Positions 16,647-26,079 of a stretch of DNA of 64,000 nt are shown here, piece after piece (the first letter of the stretch is position 1; each line of letters starts with the position of its first letter). The position numbers and the translations under genes were made by a program. The DNA comes from Cytophagales bacterium (GTDB taxonomy: Bacteria > Bacteroidota > Bacteroidia > Cytophagales > Cyclobacteriaceae): assembly GCA_017303795.1 (NCBI GenBank), contig JAFLBR010000020.1, positions 32,086 through 96,085 of the forward strand, given 5' to 3'. Below the pieces are notes generated by a model that saw only the letters and a program-made list of their open reading frames with translations, was not told where the DNA came from and did not search any database.

Positions 16647-19376
16647 TTAATCTGCGCGATCGTATTTTTTATTGATATGTGCAATACCTTCTGCCATCCA
16701 GCCCGGTTGTGGTTGGTCTTTCAAAAAGTGATCGAAGTATTGCTGCATCCGCAACAGAAAATCTTTTTGATTCGCTTCGTTGGCTAAATGATGGCCTTCG
16801 TTTGGATACGAAAGAAAAATAACCTGCTTGCCTAATCTGCGGGCCGCATTGTAATACTCCAGGCCTTGTCCCCAATCCACAGCACCATCGGCAGTGCCAT
16901 GTAAAATCATAAACGGTGTTTTAATTTTTGGTGCATGAAACATAGGCGACTCGCGTTGGTAGGCTTCGCGTGCAGCCCACGGAGTTGCGTTGCGCCCCAT
17001 GCGCACTTGCCCTGTTTCCATTATGCCGTGGTGATTGGTGCCAGTACTTCCGTAAATGTTGTTGTAAAAACTTTCTAAGTTGGTAGGCGGTGCACCTGTT
17101 ACAATACAGGTAAACATATCGGTTTGAGTTAAGATAAACGAAGTTTGATAGCCGCCCCAGCTATGTCCTTGCAATCCGATTTTTTTCGGATCGGCATAAC
17201 CCAGCTCAATTACTTTCTTAACAGCCGAGGTTACACAATCCAACGAACTGGTTCCGGGTCGGCCTTCTTCAAACACATTATCCGGTTGAAACACAAGATA
17301 CCCATTGCTGGAATACAACGACATGTGTGGCCGATCATCAAACACGGGCATGGAATACAAGTGATGGGTCTGGCTCATCTTCTCATAGAAGTAAACTACC
17401 ATCGGATATTTTTTGCCTTGTTCGTAATTGGCGGGTAGCGTAAGTGTGCCTTGCAACTTTTGTCCTTTGCTGTTGGTATAATCAACCAGTACGCGCTTGC
17501 CCCACGCAAATTGTTTTTGTTGCGGATTGGCATTGGTAATTTTTTTAGCGTTGGCAAACGCAGTGTTGCTTACATAATAATCCGGAAAGTCCACAAAAGT
17601 TTGGCTGTTGAAAATAATCCGATCAGCATTCAAGGCCTTGAGTGGAGTACTGAAGGCGCGGTCTTCATAGATTATAGCAACCGGAGATTTACCGGGAGCC
17701 AGTGTATAGAAGCCTGTCTTCTTGGTCCACTCGCCATAGGCATAAAGTGTTGCTGGTTTTTTCAGGTCAATAAATTCTTCTAACGGATCGAGCGCAACAT
17801 ATGTGAAACGAATTTCCTGTTTGTCGCCCTGCCCACCGGTAAGGTTTGTGGCTTTGCTGCCATCAAGTGCCAGCAACCACAAATCGTATTTATGATTTAC
17901 AACTACACCTCTACCATCTTTTGTCCAGCCCTCTACACCAAAGGGTGGTTTTTCGTGTGGATACGGATGCTCCATGTTCATAAACTTTACCGGAGCAACT
18001 TTGGAGATATTGGTTACTTTGTTGGTAGTAAGATCAACTACTTGCAAACTGGAATCAAGTTGATAGAGATAATACCGGCCATCGGGCGAACCACTCAGCG
18101 GACGATTTACATTTTTAGCAAAGAGTTGTCGCGAACCATCTTTTAAACTTACGCGATATAAATCCGCAGGACTCACTCCCCAGTTTATATCATTCAAATA
18201 AGGTTTTTCATCGCGGGCAACAGCATACATGGAACTGCGCGATACAGTAACCTGACGCATGGCATCATCGGCCAGTTTAGAAAACTTTCCGGTGGTAAGG
18301 TCTATCGCACAAAGCAGCGTAAACTTTTTGTTTTGTTCGGCTCTGCGCATTTGCACCGATTGAATGTAATCGTCTTTCCAATGCCATACGTCCACATTGG
18401 CAATGGTATCCTTACTCATTTTTATTTTTTGCTCTTGCGGGCGGATGCCAAAGAATACAGAAGTACCATCTTCACTAAAACTTACCTCACGATTCTCGCT
18501 AATGATCATTTCTTTAGGCAAACCGTTTAAATTTTGAGCGGTGAAGGTTTGCTTTCTGTAAGCCGGTGTACCCACATTGGTAAACACCACCAGCGAATTG
18601 GTTTTATGTAAAGTAGTATCGCGCGCGCTGCCCTTTAATACGGCCAGGCTTTTGCCTTTTGCAGTCCAATCTTTTCGCAAGGCATTGTCATCATCCCAAC
18701 TGATTTTTTCATACTTCAAGGTATCGATGTCAAGCGTTTTTAATTCGCCTGTAGCGAGGGTTAACAGGTAAACACCATTGCCACTTTTTCCATCGGCATC
18801 AACCGTATACGCCAGTAAAGTTCCTTTCTTGTTAAAGGCATAGTTACTTACGTTGCCAATGTTGGTAATGGTGCCATCGGCAAGCTTGCGCAGAATAAGA
18901 TCTTTGCCTTCGTGTTTGGAGTTGTCTTCAGTTGGTTTTTTACGAAGTACTGCAAAGTAATTTGAACTGGCTGATAACGTTGCGGATTCGACTCTTTCCA
19001 CCGCGTATTTCTCACCGGTCTCTGCATTCATTACCCAGGCGGTGTTGAATACAGGTTTTTTATTTTTCTTCAGTTTTTTATCTTCTTCTTTGGATGGTTT
19101 GGTGGTATAGGTTACCCATTTGCTGTCTTCAGAGAAGCGTGGTGTTTGAGCAAACTTTATTTTATACTGTTTATCGGCATCCAGATTTTTAATAATCAAC
19201 GTATCATCGCCACCATTGGACCGGTGTGCATAGGCAAACCATTTACCATCGTTTGATATAGTGGGTGTTACAATGCGGCTCCATTTAGGATAATCTTTAA
19301 TGGTTAAAGCCTTTTGTTGACTGATCGCGGCAAGGCAAGCCAATGTCATTAAAAAAGAAAGCAATGTCTTTCTCAT
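16647..19376 (-). CDS. S9-family serine peptidase (prolyl oligopeptidase type)
   Basis: A 909-residue secreted peptidase. The ATG at 19376 gives a signal peptide (MRKTLLSFLMTLACLAAIS); an upstream ATG at 19397 would precede it with seven odd residues. The N-terminal two thirds is a beta-propeller rich in DGKW and DGRYYL-type strands. The C-terminal domain shows the catalytic serine in GLQGHSWGGY, the Asp in HGTADGAVDW and the His in NEGHHLAN. Such enzymes cleave short peptides in the periplasm or outside the cell. Not in an obvious operon. A second S9 peptidase lies at 48864-51290. Confidence 0.92.
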   Translation of the reverse strand: MRKTLLSFLMTLACLAAISQQKALTIKDYPKWSRIVTPTISNDGKWFAYAHRSNGGDDTLIIKNLDADKQYKIKFAQTPRFSEDSKWVTYTTKPSKEEDKKLKKNKKPVFNTAWVMNAETGEKYAVERVESATLSASSNYFAVLRKKPTEDNSKHEGKDLILRKLADGTITNIGNVSNYAFNKKGTLLAYTVDADGKSGNGVYLLTLATGELKTLDIDTLKYEKISWDDDNALRKDWTAKGKSLAVLKGSARDTTLHKTNSLVVFTNVGTPAYRKQTFTAQNLNGLPKEMIISENREVSFSEDGTSVFFGIRPQEQKIKMSKDTIANVDVWHWKDDYIQSVQMRRAEQNKKFTLLCAIDLTTGKFSKLADDAMRQVTVSRSSMYAVARDEKPYLNDINWGVSPADLYRVSLKDGSRQLFAKNVNRPLSGSPDGRYYLYQLDSSLQVVDLTTNKVTNISKVAPVKFMNMEHPYPHEKPPFGVEGWTKDGRGVVVNHKYDLWLLALDGSKATNLTGGQGDKQEIRFTYVALDPLEEFIDLKKPATLYAYGEWTKKTGFYTLAPGKSPVAIIYEDRAFSTPLKALNADRIIFNSQTFVDFPDYYVSNTAFANAKKITNANPQQKQFAWGKRVLVDYTNSKGQKLQGTLTLPANYEQGKKYPMVVYFYEKMSQTHHLYSMPVFDDRPHMSLYSSNGYLVFQPDNVFEEGRPGTSSLDCVTSAVKKVIELGYADPKKIGLQGHSWGGYQTSFILTQTDMFTCIVTGAPPTNLESFYNNIYGSTGTNHHGIMETGQVRMGRNATPWAAREAYQRESPMFHAPKIKTPFMILHGTADGAVDWGQGLEYYNAARRLGKQVIFLSYPNEGHHLANEANQKDFLLRMQQYFDHFLKDQPQPGWMAEGIAHINKKYDRAD

Positions 19377-19496
19377 AGCAGAATAGGTTAGTTGCAAAGA
19401 AGAAAAATACTACCGTAGCGTTCAGCTTAACGCGATGATTTTACAAACGGCAGAAAACAGAGATGTGCTTTACAGGTTAGCATACTTTTCGACCAC

Positions 19497-20090
19497 TTAT
19501 TTAAGCAGGCCCTGTAGCTTGTGGTAAATCTCCAAACAAGCCCAGGCATCGGTAGCGGCATAGCTGATTTGTTTTTCATTTAATACCTCAGCTTCCCAGT
19601 TACTGGTTTGTGCACTTTTTGAAATGCGAAAGCCCAGCAGTAATGCGGTTAATTTTTTTACACTTTCTACCTGCAGGCCGGCTTGTTTACTCATGTCGGC
19701 CAGTTCAATAAATCCGGCAGGGTCATAATTTTTTAAACGTTGCAAAGCTTTAATGTCATCGCGCAAAGCCACGCCAGCTTTTTGAATGTCATCGCTTTCC
19801 AGAAACTTAAGGATGGGTGCGTGCATGCCGGTAAACTTTAACCGCACTAAAAACACTTTGTCGGGCAATGCAATTTGCAGCAGCGATACTTTGTTTTGCT
19901 GGCCGCGCACAAACACCGGTTTGGTTTCGGTATCAAAGCCTACCACTTTATGTTCGCGCACTTCATCAAATACACGTGGCAATAGTTTCTCATCAGAGAT
20001 AACCAGCACTTTGCCTTCAAACGCGCCCAGCGGAAGTTCGTTTATTTCTTCGTGCGAAATGGTAAGCGGTAAATTACTTTTCTGTGGCAT
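19497..20090 (-). CDS. 3'-5' exonuclease, DEDDy type
   Basis: A 197-residue nuclease of the RNase D/WRN-exo superfamily. Exo I is GFDTETKP (D and E), Exo II falls in KAGVALRDDIKAL, and Exo III is YAATDAWACLEIY, with the Tyr four residues before the last Asp as required for the DEDDy subclass. There is no HRDC domain, so it is an exonuclease-only protein; its substrate (RNA or DNA) is undetermined. It overlaps the end of nhaC by 17 bases on the same strand and is translated from the same message. Confidence 0.9.
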   Translation of the reverse strand: MPQKSNLPLTISHEEINELPLGAFEGKVLVISDEKLLPRVFDEVREHKVVGFDTETKPVFVRGQQNKVSLLQIALPDKVFLVRLKFTGMHAPILKFLESDDIQKAGVALRDDIKALQRLKNYDPAGFIELADMSKQAGLQVESVKKLTALLLGFRISKSAQTSNWEAEVLNEKQISYAATDAWACLEIYHKLQGLLK

Positions 20091-21519
20091 CCAGCCTGCG
20101 GATTTTATAATTAAGATATGCCTGCAGCACCGTCATTAGCGGACTGATGATGCAGAAGAAACAGTAGGGCGCATAAGCTACGGTTGCCACTCCCAAAACA
20201 GTGGACTGTGTGGCCCCGCAGGTATTCCAGGGTATCAATACGGAAGTTACTGTTCCAGAATCTTCCAGCGTTCTGCTTAATACTTCAGGTTTTAATCCGC
20301 GTTTGCGATAGGTATCGGCATACATGCGGCCCGGCACGGCAATGGCCATGTATTGATCGGAGGCTGTGCCGTTAAAGAAAATACACGTAGCAGCAGTAGA
20401 AGCTACCAACGAACCGGTAGAATGGGCATACTGAATAATTTTTTCAGCAATAATCTTAAGTAAGCCAGCCGATTCCATTACGCCACCAAAAATCATAGCA
20501 CATAAAATCAACCAGATCGTATTCAACATGCCGCTCATGCCTTTCGCAGTAAGCAGTTCGGTTATCATCGGGTCGGCTGTTTGAATGTTAATGGTGGTTG
20601 TCATCGAATTCATAACCGCAATGAAGGCAGCCTTTGCAAAATTTCCCTCTACTTCAGAAATCTCTACAACCAGATCGGGTTGAAAAATGATTGCGGCTAT
20701 ACCACCTAATAGTGCACCTACCAGCAGTGCCGGTAAAGCCGGTACTTTCTTTACAATCATAACAATAACCAGTACGGGCACAATAAATAAAAACGGACTC
20801 AGATTAAAGCGTGATTCAATAGCCGTTAAAACAGCCGAGCTATCGGTAGCTGCGCCAGCGGTATCTAATGTAAAGCCCCAGATAAAAAAGATAATCAACG
20901 TAATGGCCAGCGTGGGGAAGGTGGTGTACATCATGTATCGGATGTGGGTAAACAAATCGGTGCCTGCCATGGCCGGTGCCAGGTTTGTAGTATCAGACAA
21001 GGGCGACATTTTATCGCCAAAGTATGCACCCGAAATAATAGCTCCGGCAATTACACCTTCGTGGATTTCCATCGCTTTGCCAATCCCCAACAGGGCAATG
21101 CCCACGGTAGCCACGGTACTCCACGAACTTCCGGTAGCCACCGAAACAATGGCGCACACAACACAAGCGGCAAGTAAAAAGATAGTGGGGTTAAGAATTT
21201 TTAGTCCGTAATAAATCATGGAGGGAACAATGCCGCTGAGTAACCACGTACCCGCCAACGAGCCAATAGTTAATAGAATTAACATGGCGGCCATAGCCGA
21301 ACTGATACTCTTTACAATACTACCTTCAATTTCTTGCCATGTAAAACCGCAGCGAAAGGCAATGATTCCGGCAACGCCTGAGGCCAGTAATAAGGCAATC
21401 TGGTTGGCGCCAGCAATGGCATCGTTACCCAGCACAATTACATTAAGCGTAAGCAATGCAATCAGAACTGCGATGGGAATAAGCGCCTGAAGGAAGGAAG
21501 GTTTTTTAAGTTCGGGCAT
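20074..21519 (-). CDS. nhaC: Na+/H+ antiporter NhaC
   Basis: A 481-residue inner-membrane antiporter with about twelve hydrophobic segments. The segment DKMSPLSDTTNLAPAMAGTDLF, the FNGTASDQYMAIAVPGRMY stretch and the NTCGATQSTVLGVATVAYAPYCFF stretch near the end are characteristic of the NhaC family. It would exchange external protons for internal Na+, supporting pH and sodium homeostasis. First gene of a two-gene unit with the exonuclease; transcribed divergently from the glycan-related operon at 21639. Confidence 0.92.
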   Translation of the reverse strand: MPELKKPSFLQALIPIAVLIALLTLNVIVLGNDAIAGANQIALLLASGVAGIIAFRCGFTWQEIEGSIVKSISSAMAAMLILLTIGSLAGTWLLSGIVPSMIYYGLKILNPTIFLLAACVVCAIVSVATGSSWSTVATVGIALLGIGKAMEIHEGVIAGAIISGAYFGDKMSPLSDTTNLAPAMAGTDLFTHIRYMMYTTFPTLAITLIIFFIWGFTLDTAGAATDSSAVLTAIESRFNLSPFLFIVPVLVIVMIVKKVPALPALLVGALLGGIAAIIFQPDLVVEISEVEGNFAKAAFIAVMNSMTTTINIQTADPMITELLTAKGMSGMLNTIWLILCAMIFGGVMESAGLLKIIAEKIIQYAHSTGSLVASTAATCIFFNGTASDQYMAIAVPGRMYADTYRKRGLKPEVLSRTLEDSGTVTSVLIPWNTCGATQSTVLGVATVAYAPYCFFCIISPLMTVLQAYLNYKIRRLDATEK

Positions 21520-21638
21520 TGAGCAGTTTTAAAAGCCTGTAAGATAATAATTATGTGGTTTGGCCAACACAGGTTTTATAGCGCACTTCCGGTAATGTGT
21601 ATAAAAAAGTTGTAAATCGTGAGTAAAATTTAACCATT

Positions 21639-22148
21639 ATGCTGCAAGCCGAAAAGATTCTGATAAAGGCAAGACACTCGGGCTTTTACCTTTGGTTGTT
21701 GAATGTGGCGTTGGACAGGATGATTCCGTTTAACAAACCGCACGGTTTTCGGATTTTGGAACTGGAGGAGCACCGTCTGAAAACCGGTGTGCCGTATAAG
21801 CGCAGAAACTTTAACCACATTCGGGGGTTGCATGCGTGTGGGCTGGCCACCTTGTCGGAGTTTACCACCGGATTTTTATTGCTGAGTGCGTTGGGCATGA
21901 AGAAGTACCGCATAATTATGCAGCGATTGGAAATGAATTACCACTACCAGGGCAAGATGGCCGCCACGGCTGAGTTTACCATTTCGAAAGAATGGATCGA
22001 AGAAAAGATTGTTAAGCCTTTACAAAGTCAGGAGTCGGTAGTAGTACCCTGTGAAATAAAAATTTTTGATGTGAAGGGTAATCAATTAACCACGGGCCTG
22101 GTGTATTGGCAATTTAAAGATTGGGCAAAAGTAAAAACGAAAGCCTGA
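21639..22148 (+). CDS. DUF4442 protein (hotdog-fold, thioesterase-like)
   Basis: A 169-residue protein with the DUF4442 signature: GFRILELEEHRLKTGVPYKRRNFNHIRGLHACGLATLSEF, where a conserved N-H-I-R-G segment leads the central helix of the hotdog fold. Homologues are annotated as YiiD/PaaI-like thioesterases acting on acyl-CoA, but no experimental role is known for this group. It overlaps the next start by one base (tgATG), making it the first gene of a three-gene translational unit with an acyltransferase-like protein and a glycosyltransferase. Confidence 0.8.
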   Translation: MLQAEKILIKARHSGFYLWLLNVALDRMIPFNKPHGFRILELEEHRLKTGVPYKRRNFNHIRGLHACGLATLSEFTTGFLLLSALGMKKYRIIMQRLEMNYHYQGKMAATAEFTISKEWIEEKIVKPLQSQESVVVPCEIKIFDVKGNQLTTGLVYWQFKDWAKVKTKA

Positions 22149-23071
22149 TGGCCGATTCCTTTTCGCAAAGTTCGTTACCAAAAACATTTTCTCCGGCTGC
22201 GCGGTATGTATATAACACACCCGCGCATCTGTTACTTCAAGCGCCAAAAGGGTGGTTGGTTTTTGAATGGACTAACCCAGAAGGTGATGTCCGTGCGCGG
22301 ATTTGCGTAAACGTAAACCGCAGAGTGGCTGTAAGTCCGGCCCGTGCGCCATTTGGTTCGTGTGAGATTTATACGAAAGTAAGTACGGTTACACTGGGTA
22401 GATTTTTCGGTTTTGTTGAAACAGCCCTTCAGCAGAAAAAAATAAAACAGTTTACAATTAAATGCTGGCCGGTGGTGTATCAGGCGCAACAATCTCAGCT
22501 TTACAATGTGCTGCGCAAACTTAAGTTTACACTTACGCGCGAGGTGACAAGTATCATTACAGTAAATAAGAGTCCGTTAACGGCAAGCATGAAAATTTCG
22601 GAGCGACAAAAAGCTGTTAAGTCCGAGAAATTATTTTCATTCCATTCATGTACGCCTAATCAATTCAAAACGGTTTATGATTTTATATTGGCGTGCAGAA
22701 AATCGCGTAAGCAAAGCCTTTCACTTTCGTGGAAACAATTGAAGCAAACCATTGCTGCCTTGCCCGATCGTTTTTTGTTTTTCAGTTTAACCAATGCAAC
22801 CGGTATTGCCGCTGCCGCGATTGTAGTTCGCGTAAGCGATAGCATTTGGTATACCTTTTATTATGCGCACGATGCTAAGTATAACAAGGTTAGTCCGGTG
22901 GTGCATTTGTTAGATTGTATTTATGCCTGTGCTGCAAAAGAAAAAGTTAAGCTGATAGACTTGGGTACGTCCATGGTAAATGATGAAGTAAATAAACCCT
23001 TACTTCACTTTAAACAAAGTGTGGGTGCGCTTACCATTCCTAAATTTACGTTCACTAAAAATTACGCATGA
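22148..23071 (+). CDS. GNAT/FemAB-like acyltransferase
   Basis: A 307-residue protein. The start at 22148 is chosen because its ATG overlaps the previous stop (TGATG). The C-terminal half has GNAT-like features: FHSCTPNQFKTVYDFI, FLFFSLTNATGIAAAAIVVRV, then IWYTFYYAHDA and VKLIDLGTSM, which resembles FemAB/GNAT proteins used in peptidoglycan or polysaccharide decoration. The N-terminal half is unassigned. Context (DUF4442 before, GT2 after) suggests acylation or acetylation of a surface glycan. Family assignment is by fold pattern only. Confidence 0.6.
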   Translation: MADSFSQSSLPKTFSPAARYVYNTPAHLLLQAPKGWLVFEWTNPEGDVRARICVNVNRRVAVSPARAPFGSCEIYTKVSTVTLGRFFGFVETALQQKKIKQFTIKCWPVVYQAQQSQLYNVLRKLKFTLTREVTSIITVNKSPLTASMKISERQKAVKSEKLFSFHSCTPNQFKTVYDFILACRKSRKQSLSLSWKQLKQTIAALPDRFLFFSLTNATGIAAAAIVVRVSDSIWYTFYYAHDAKYNKVSPVVHLLDCIYACAAKEKVKLIDLGTSMVNDEVNKPLLHFKQSVGALTIPKFTFTKNYA

Positions 23072-23919
23072 ACGCGCCACTCGTAACGGTAATTTGTGTG
23101 TGTTATAACCACGCGCGGTTTGTAACCGAAGCGTTGGATTCGGTTATGGAGCAAACGTATCAACCCATCGAGTTGATTGTAATTGATGATGGCAGCACCG
23201 ATGGCAGTCCGAAAATTATCAAGCAATGGATTGCCACGCATCCGGAAACGGTGTTGTTACTGAATGGTACTAACATAGGCTATTGCAAAACTTTTAATAA
23301 AGCCGCTGCTCTGGCAAAAGGAAAATACTTGATTGATCTCTCGGCTGATGATATTTTATTGCCGGAACGGATCGCTATTGGCGTTCAATCTCTTGAATCA
23401 AACCCACAGGCAGGTGTAACTTTTTCTGATGCTGAGCATGTTAATGAAACGGGCGTTAAAATCAGTTTGCATTCCGATCGGTTTCCGCACCACACCATAC
23501 CTTCTGGTGATATTTATACAGACGTAATCGAGCGGTTTTTTATTTGTTCGCCCACCATGATGTTTTCACACGAGGTGTTTAAAGAGTTAGGTGGCTATGA
23601 TGAAACCCTTGCCTACGAAGATTTCGATTTCTGGATCCGGTCATCGCGCAAGTATCATTATGTGTACACTCCTGTAGTGTTGGTAAAAAAAAGAAAAGTG
23701 AATGGATCGTTATCCAGTTCACAATTCAAAATCAGATCTACACATTCGCTTACTACATTTAAGGTTTGTGAAAAAATTAAGCAGTTGAATAGAACTGAAC
23801 AGGAACGAAAAGCCTTGAATTCAAGGATTATTTACGAGATGAAGATGAATCTTAGGCTACTGAATTTCAAAATGGTTGCTAACTTTTTTCTACTTTGGCT
23901 TCGCAATCGTTCGCTATGA
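23068..23919 (+). CDS. Glycosyltransferase family 2
   Basis: A 283-residue GT-A enzyme. The nucleotide-sugar motif is VIDDGSTDGS (residues about 36-45), the metal site is SADDILLPER, and ETLAYEDFDFWIRSSRKY provides the acceptor-side acidic cluster typical of GT2 sugar transferases. It overlaps the GNAT-like gene by four bases (ATGA), closing the three-gene unit. Probably adds a sugar to a capsular or lipid-linked polysaccharide on the cytoplasmic face. Confidence 0.9.
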   Translation: MNAPLVTVICVCYNHARFVTEALDSVMEQTYQPIELIVIDDGSTDGSPKIIKQWIATHPETVLLLNGTNIGYCKTFNKAAALAKGKYLIDLSADDILLPERIAIGVQSLESNPQAGVTFSDAEHVNETGVKISLHSDRFPHHTIPSGDIYTDVIERFFICSPTMMFSHEVFKELGGYDETLAYEDFDFWIRSSRKYHYVYTPVVLVKKRKVNGSLSSSQFKIRSTHSLTTFKVCEKIKQLNRTEQERKALNSRIIYEMKMNLRLLNFKMVANFFLLWLRNRSL

Positions 23920-23943
23920 ATTTACCTGATTTGATAATACAAC

Positions 23944-24861
23944 TTATTTCCGATTATCCTCACCTGTAACCATACTCACGTAACTATTATACCGACTGGC
24001 TGCGATGATTCCGGATTCAACGGCATCCAGTATAGCACATTTAGGTTCGTTCAGGTGTAAACAACGTGCACCAAATTTACACGCCAATCTCAACTCCCGC
24101 ATCTCTGGAAAGTAATCTGAAATTTCCTGCTCGTTCATATCTACTAGTCCCCATTCTTTAATGCCGGGCGTGTCGATAATAAAAGTGGTTTCGTTAGCCT
24201 GAAACATTTCGGCAAATGTAGTAGTGTGGGTTCCTTTTTCAGAGAAATCGGAAATAGCACCGGTTGCCAATTTAAGTTCAGGCAACAATCTGTTTAACAA
24301 GGTTGATTTACCCACACCGGAATGTCCGGCCACCAACGTAACTTTTCCTTGCAGGTGCGCTTGTACAGTTTCTACATCGGCATCGTGCTGGGCAGAAATG
24401 GTTAATACCTGCGCCCCGATATTTTGGTAGATATGTGTTAACGCATCAAGTTCTTCAAATTCATCCGCAGTAAGCAAATCTTTTTTATTGAAAATGATTA
24501 GCTGTGGAATGCGAAAAGATTCTGCCGAAACTGAAACACGATCGATAAAACCCAAGGATGTGCGCGGTTGTTTCAGTGTGGCTAAGATCAACACCTGATC
24601 TATGTTGGCCGCCAACACGCTGGCATGGCCGGTTTTTTTTACGGACTGTCTGAGGATGTGATTCTTGCGTTCGTAAATGCTGGTTATTATACCATCCTTA
24701 GATAAATCCTCCAGCTCTACATAATCCCCAACTGCAATCGGATTTGATTCTTTGTAACCCTCCAGGCGCATCTTACCGCGTGTGCGGCATTGTATAACCG
24801 CACCGGTTTCCAGTCGCACCTCATACCACGAACCGGTAGACCGTATAACCAGACCTTTCAT
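23944..24861 (-). CDS. rsgA: Ribosome small-subunit-dependent GTPase A
   Basis: A 305-residue circularly permuted GTPase that aids 30S maturation. An OB-fold comes first, then the G4 motif NKKDLL appears before the P-loop GHSGVGKSTLLN and the G3 motif DTPGIKEWGL, the permuted order diagnostic of RsgA. The C-terminal zinc finger is CKFGARCLHLNEPKC. It is a housekeeping gene set within the glycan region, convergent with the GT2 gene 24 bases away. Confidence 0.95.
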   Translation of the reverse strand: MKGLVIRSTGSWYEVRLETGAVIQCRTRGKMRLEGYKESNPIAVGDYVELEDLSKDGIITSIYERKNHILRQSVKKTGHASVLAANIDQVLILATLKQPRTSLGFIDRVSVSAESFRIPQLIIFNKKDLLTADEFEELDALTHIYQNIGAQVLTISAQHDADVETVQAHLQGKVTLVAGHSGVGKSTLLNRLLPELKLATGAISDFSEKGTHTTTFAEMFQANETTFIIDTPGIKEWGLVDMNEQEISDYFPEMRELRLACKFGARCLHLNEPKCAILDAVESGIIAASRYNSYVSMVTGEDNRK

Positions 24862-25070
24862 AAATAGTGCGGTGTTCTGCTTTCTGATATTATCATGACT
24901 AACTTCCTGTTTAAAAATTCAAAGTAAATAATTTAAGACTCGTACTACTTTAAAGATCGGTTATTTTTTAAATGGCAACTCATAATTTTTTTGGGTGTAG
25001 AGACAAGTCAAACAAATGGTTTTGTAATAATCTTAGCCTATTAGTTATCTTGCTACCAGCATTTAGGTGT

Positions 25071-26015
25071 ATGAGCGACAAAAACATTGAAATTGATCTG
25101 GTTTACCTTTGGGTGGATGGGAGTGACCCAAAGTGGAAAAAAAAGAAACAGATTTTTACAAATGCCCCCATCGATAGCACCGAGTTAAATGCGGTTGGGC
25201 GGTATGCAAATAGCGATGAGTTAAAGTATGCCTTGCGATCTGTTGAAAAGCATGCCCCGTGGATCAGAAACATTTTTATTGTAACCGATGATCAGCAGCC
25301 CGAGTGGTTAAATACAGACAATCCCAAAATTAAAGTGGTTGATCACACAACCATTATTCCGGCAGAAGCCTTACCTACGTTTAACTCAAGCGTAATAGAG
25401 TATTTCATTTATAAGATTCCACAACTATCGGAGCATTTCCTGTTTGCCAATGACGATATGTTTTTTAATGCAGACCTTACCCCCGATTTCTTTTTTGCAA
25501 AAGATGGCTACCCGATTGTTCGTCTTAAACGAAAGCTCTTGGGCAAGTGGCATCATCAGTTAAAAACACTTTTACTAAATGTGGGCTATTACCAAAAAAT
25601 GTTAATTGATTCCATGAACTTAGTGGAAAAAAAGACCGGTGAATTTTATTCAGGTGTGCCGCACCATAATATTGATTCATTCCGAAAGTCAGACTACCAA
25701 AAGGGCATAGAAGTAACTTTTAACGAGCAGGTAAAAAAATCGCAAAGCAACCGCACCCGCACTTTTGGCGATTTTCATCGCTCGGCCATTGCCTATTATT
25801 CGCTAGCCATAGGCCGAGGTCATTTACAATATGTAGGCCGGAAAGTGGCCAGCCGTATCCTGGTCTACAAACATAACTTTCAGCAATACATCGATAAATA
25901 CCAACCCCTGCTATTCTGCTTAAACGATAACCAGCACGTTACGGATAAGCACCGGCAAAAGGTGCAACCTTTCCTGGAAAGCCTTTTTCCAAAAAAATCT
26001 GCTTTCGAAAAGTAA
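25071..26015 (+). CDS. Stealth-family glycan phosphotransferase (1)
   Basis: Stealth proteins transfer hexose-1-phosphate units during capsule or surface polysaccharide synthesis and are relatives of the eukaryotic GlcNAc-1-phosphotransferase. All four conserved regions are seen: CR1 IDLVYLWVDGSDPKW; CR2 with RSVEKHAPWIRNIFIVTDD, FNSSVIEYFIYKIPQLSEHFL, then ANDDMFF; CR3 VPHHNIDSF; CR4 FCLNDNQHV and SLFPKKSAFEK. The start at 25071 (MSDKNIEIDL) puts CR1 near the N-terminus; a more distal start at 24972 would add 33 hydrophobic, unmatched residues. 314 residues. Confidence 0.9.
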   Translation: MSDKNIEIDLVYLWVDGSDPKWKKKKQIFTNAPIDSTELNAVGRYANSDELKYALRSVEKHAPWIRNIFIVTDDQQPEWLNTDNPKIKVVDHTTIIPAEALPTFNSSVIEYFIYKIPQLSEHFLFANDDMFFNADLTPDFFFAKDGYPIVRLKRKLLGKWHHQLKTLLLNVGYYQKMLIDSMNLVEKKTGEFYSGVPHHNIDSFRKSDYQKGIEVTFNEQVKKSQSNRTRTFGDFHRSAIAYYSLAIGRGHLQYVGRKVASRILVYKHNFQQYIDKYQPLLFCLNDNQHVTDKHRQKVQPFLESLFPKKSAFEK

Positions 26016-26079
26016 GGTATTCAATTTACCATGTTAGCTCACCGCTGCTCTTGACTGCAATGCTCTTGGTGCAGAAGAC

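Noticed and set aside
24972-25070. Stealth gene 1 start at 24972
   Set aside because: The extra 33 residues are not conserved, and CR1 begins directly after the ATG at 25071.
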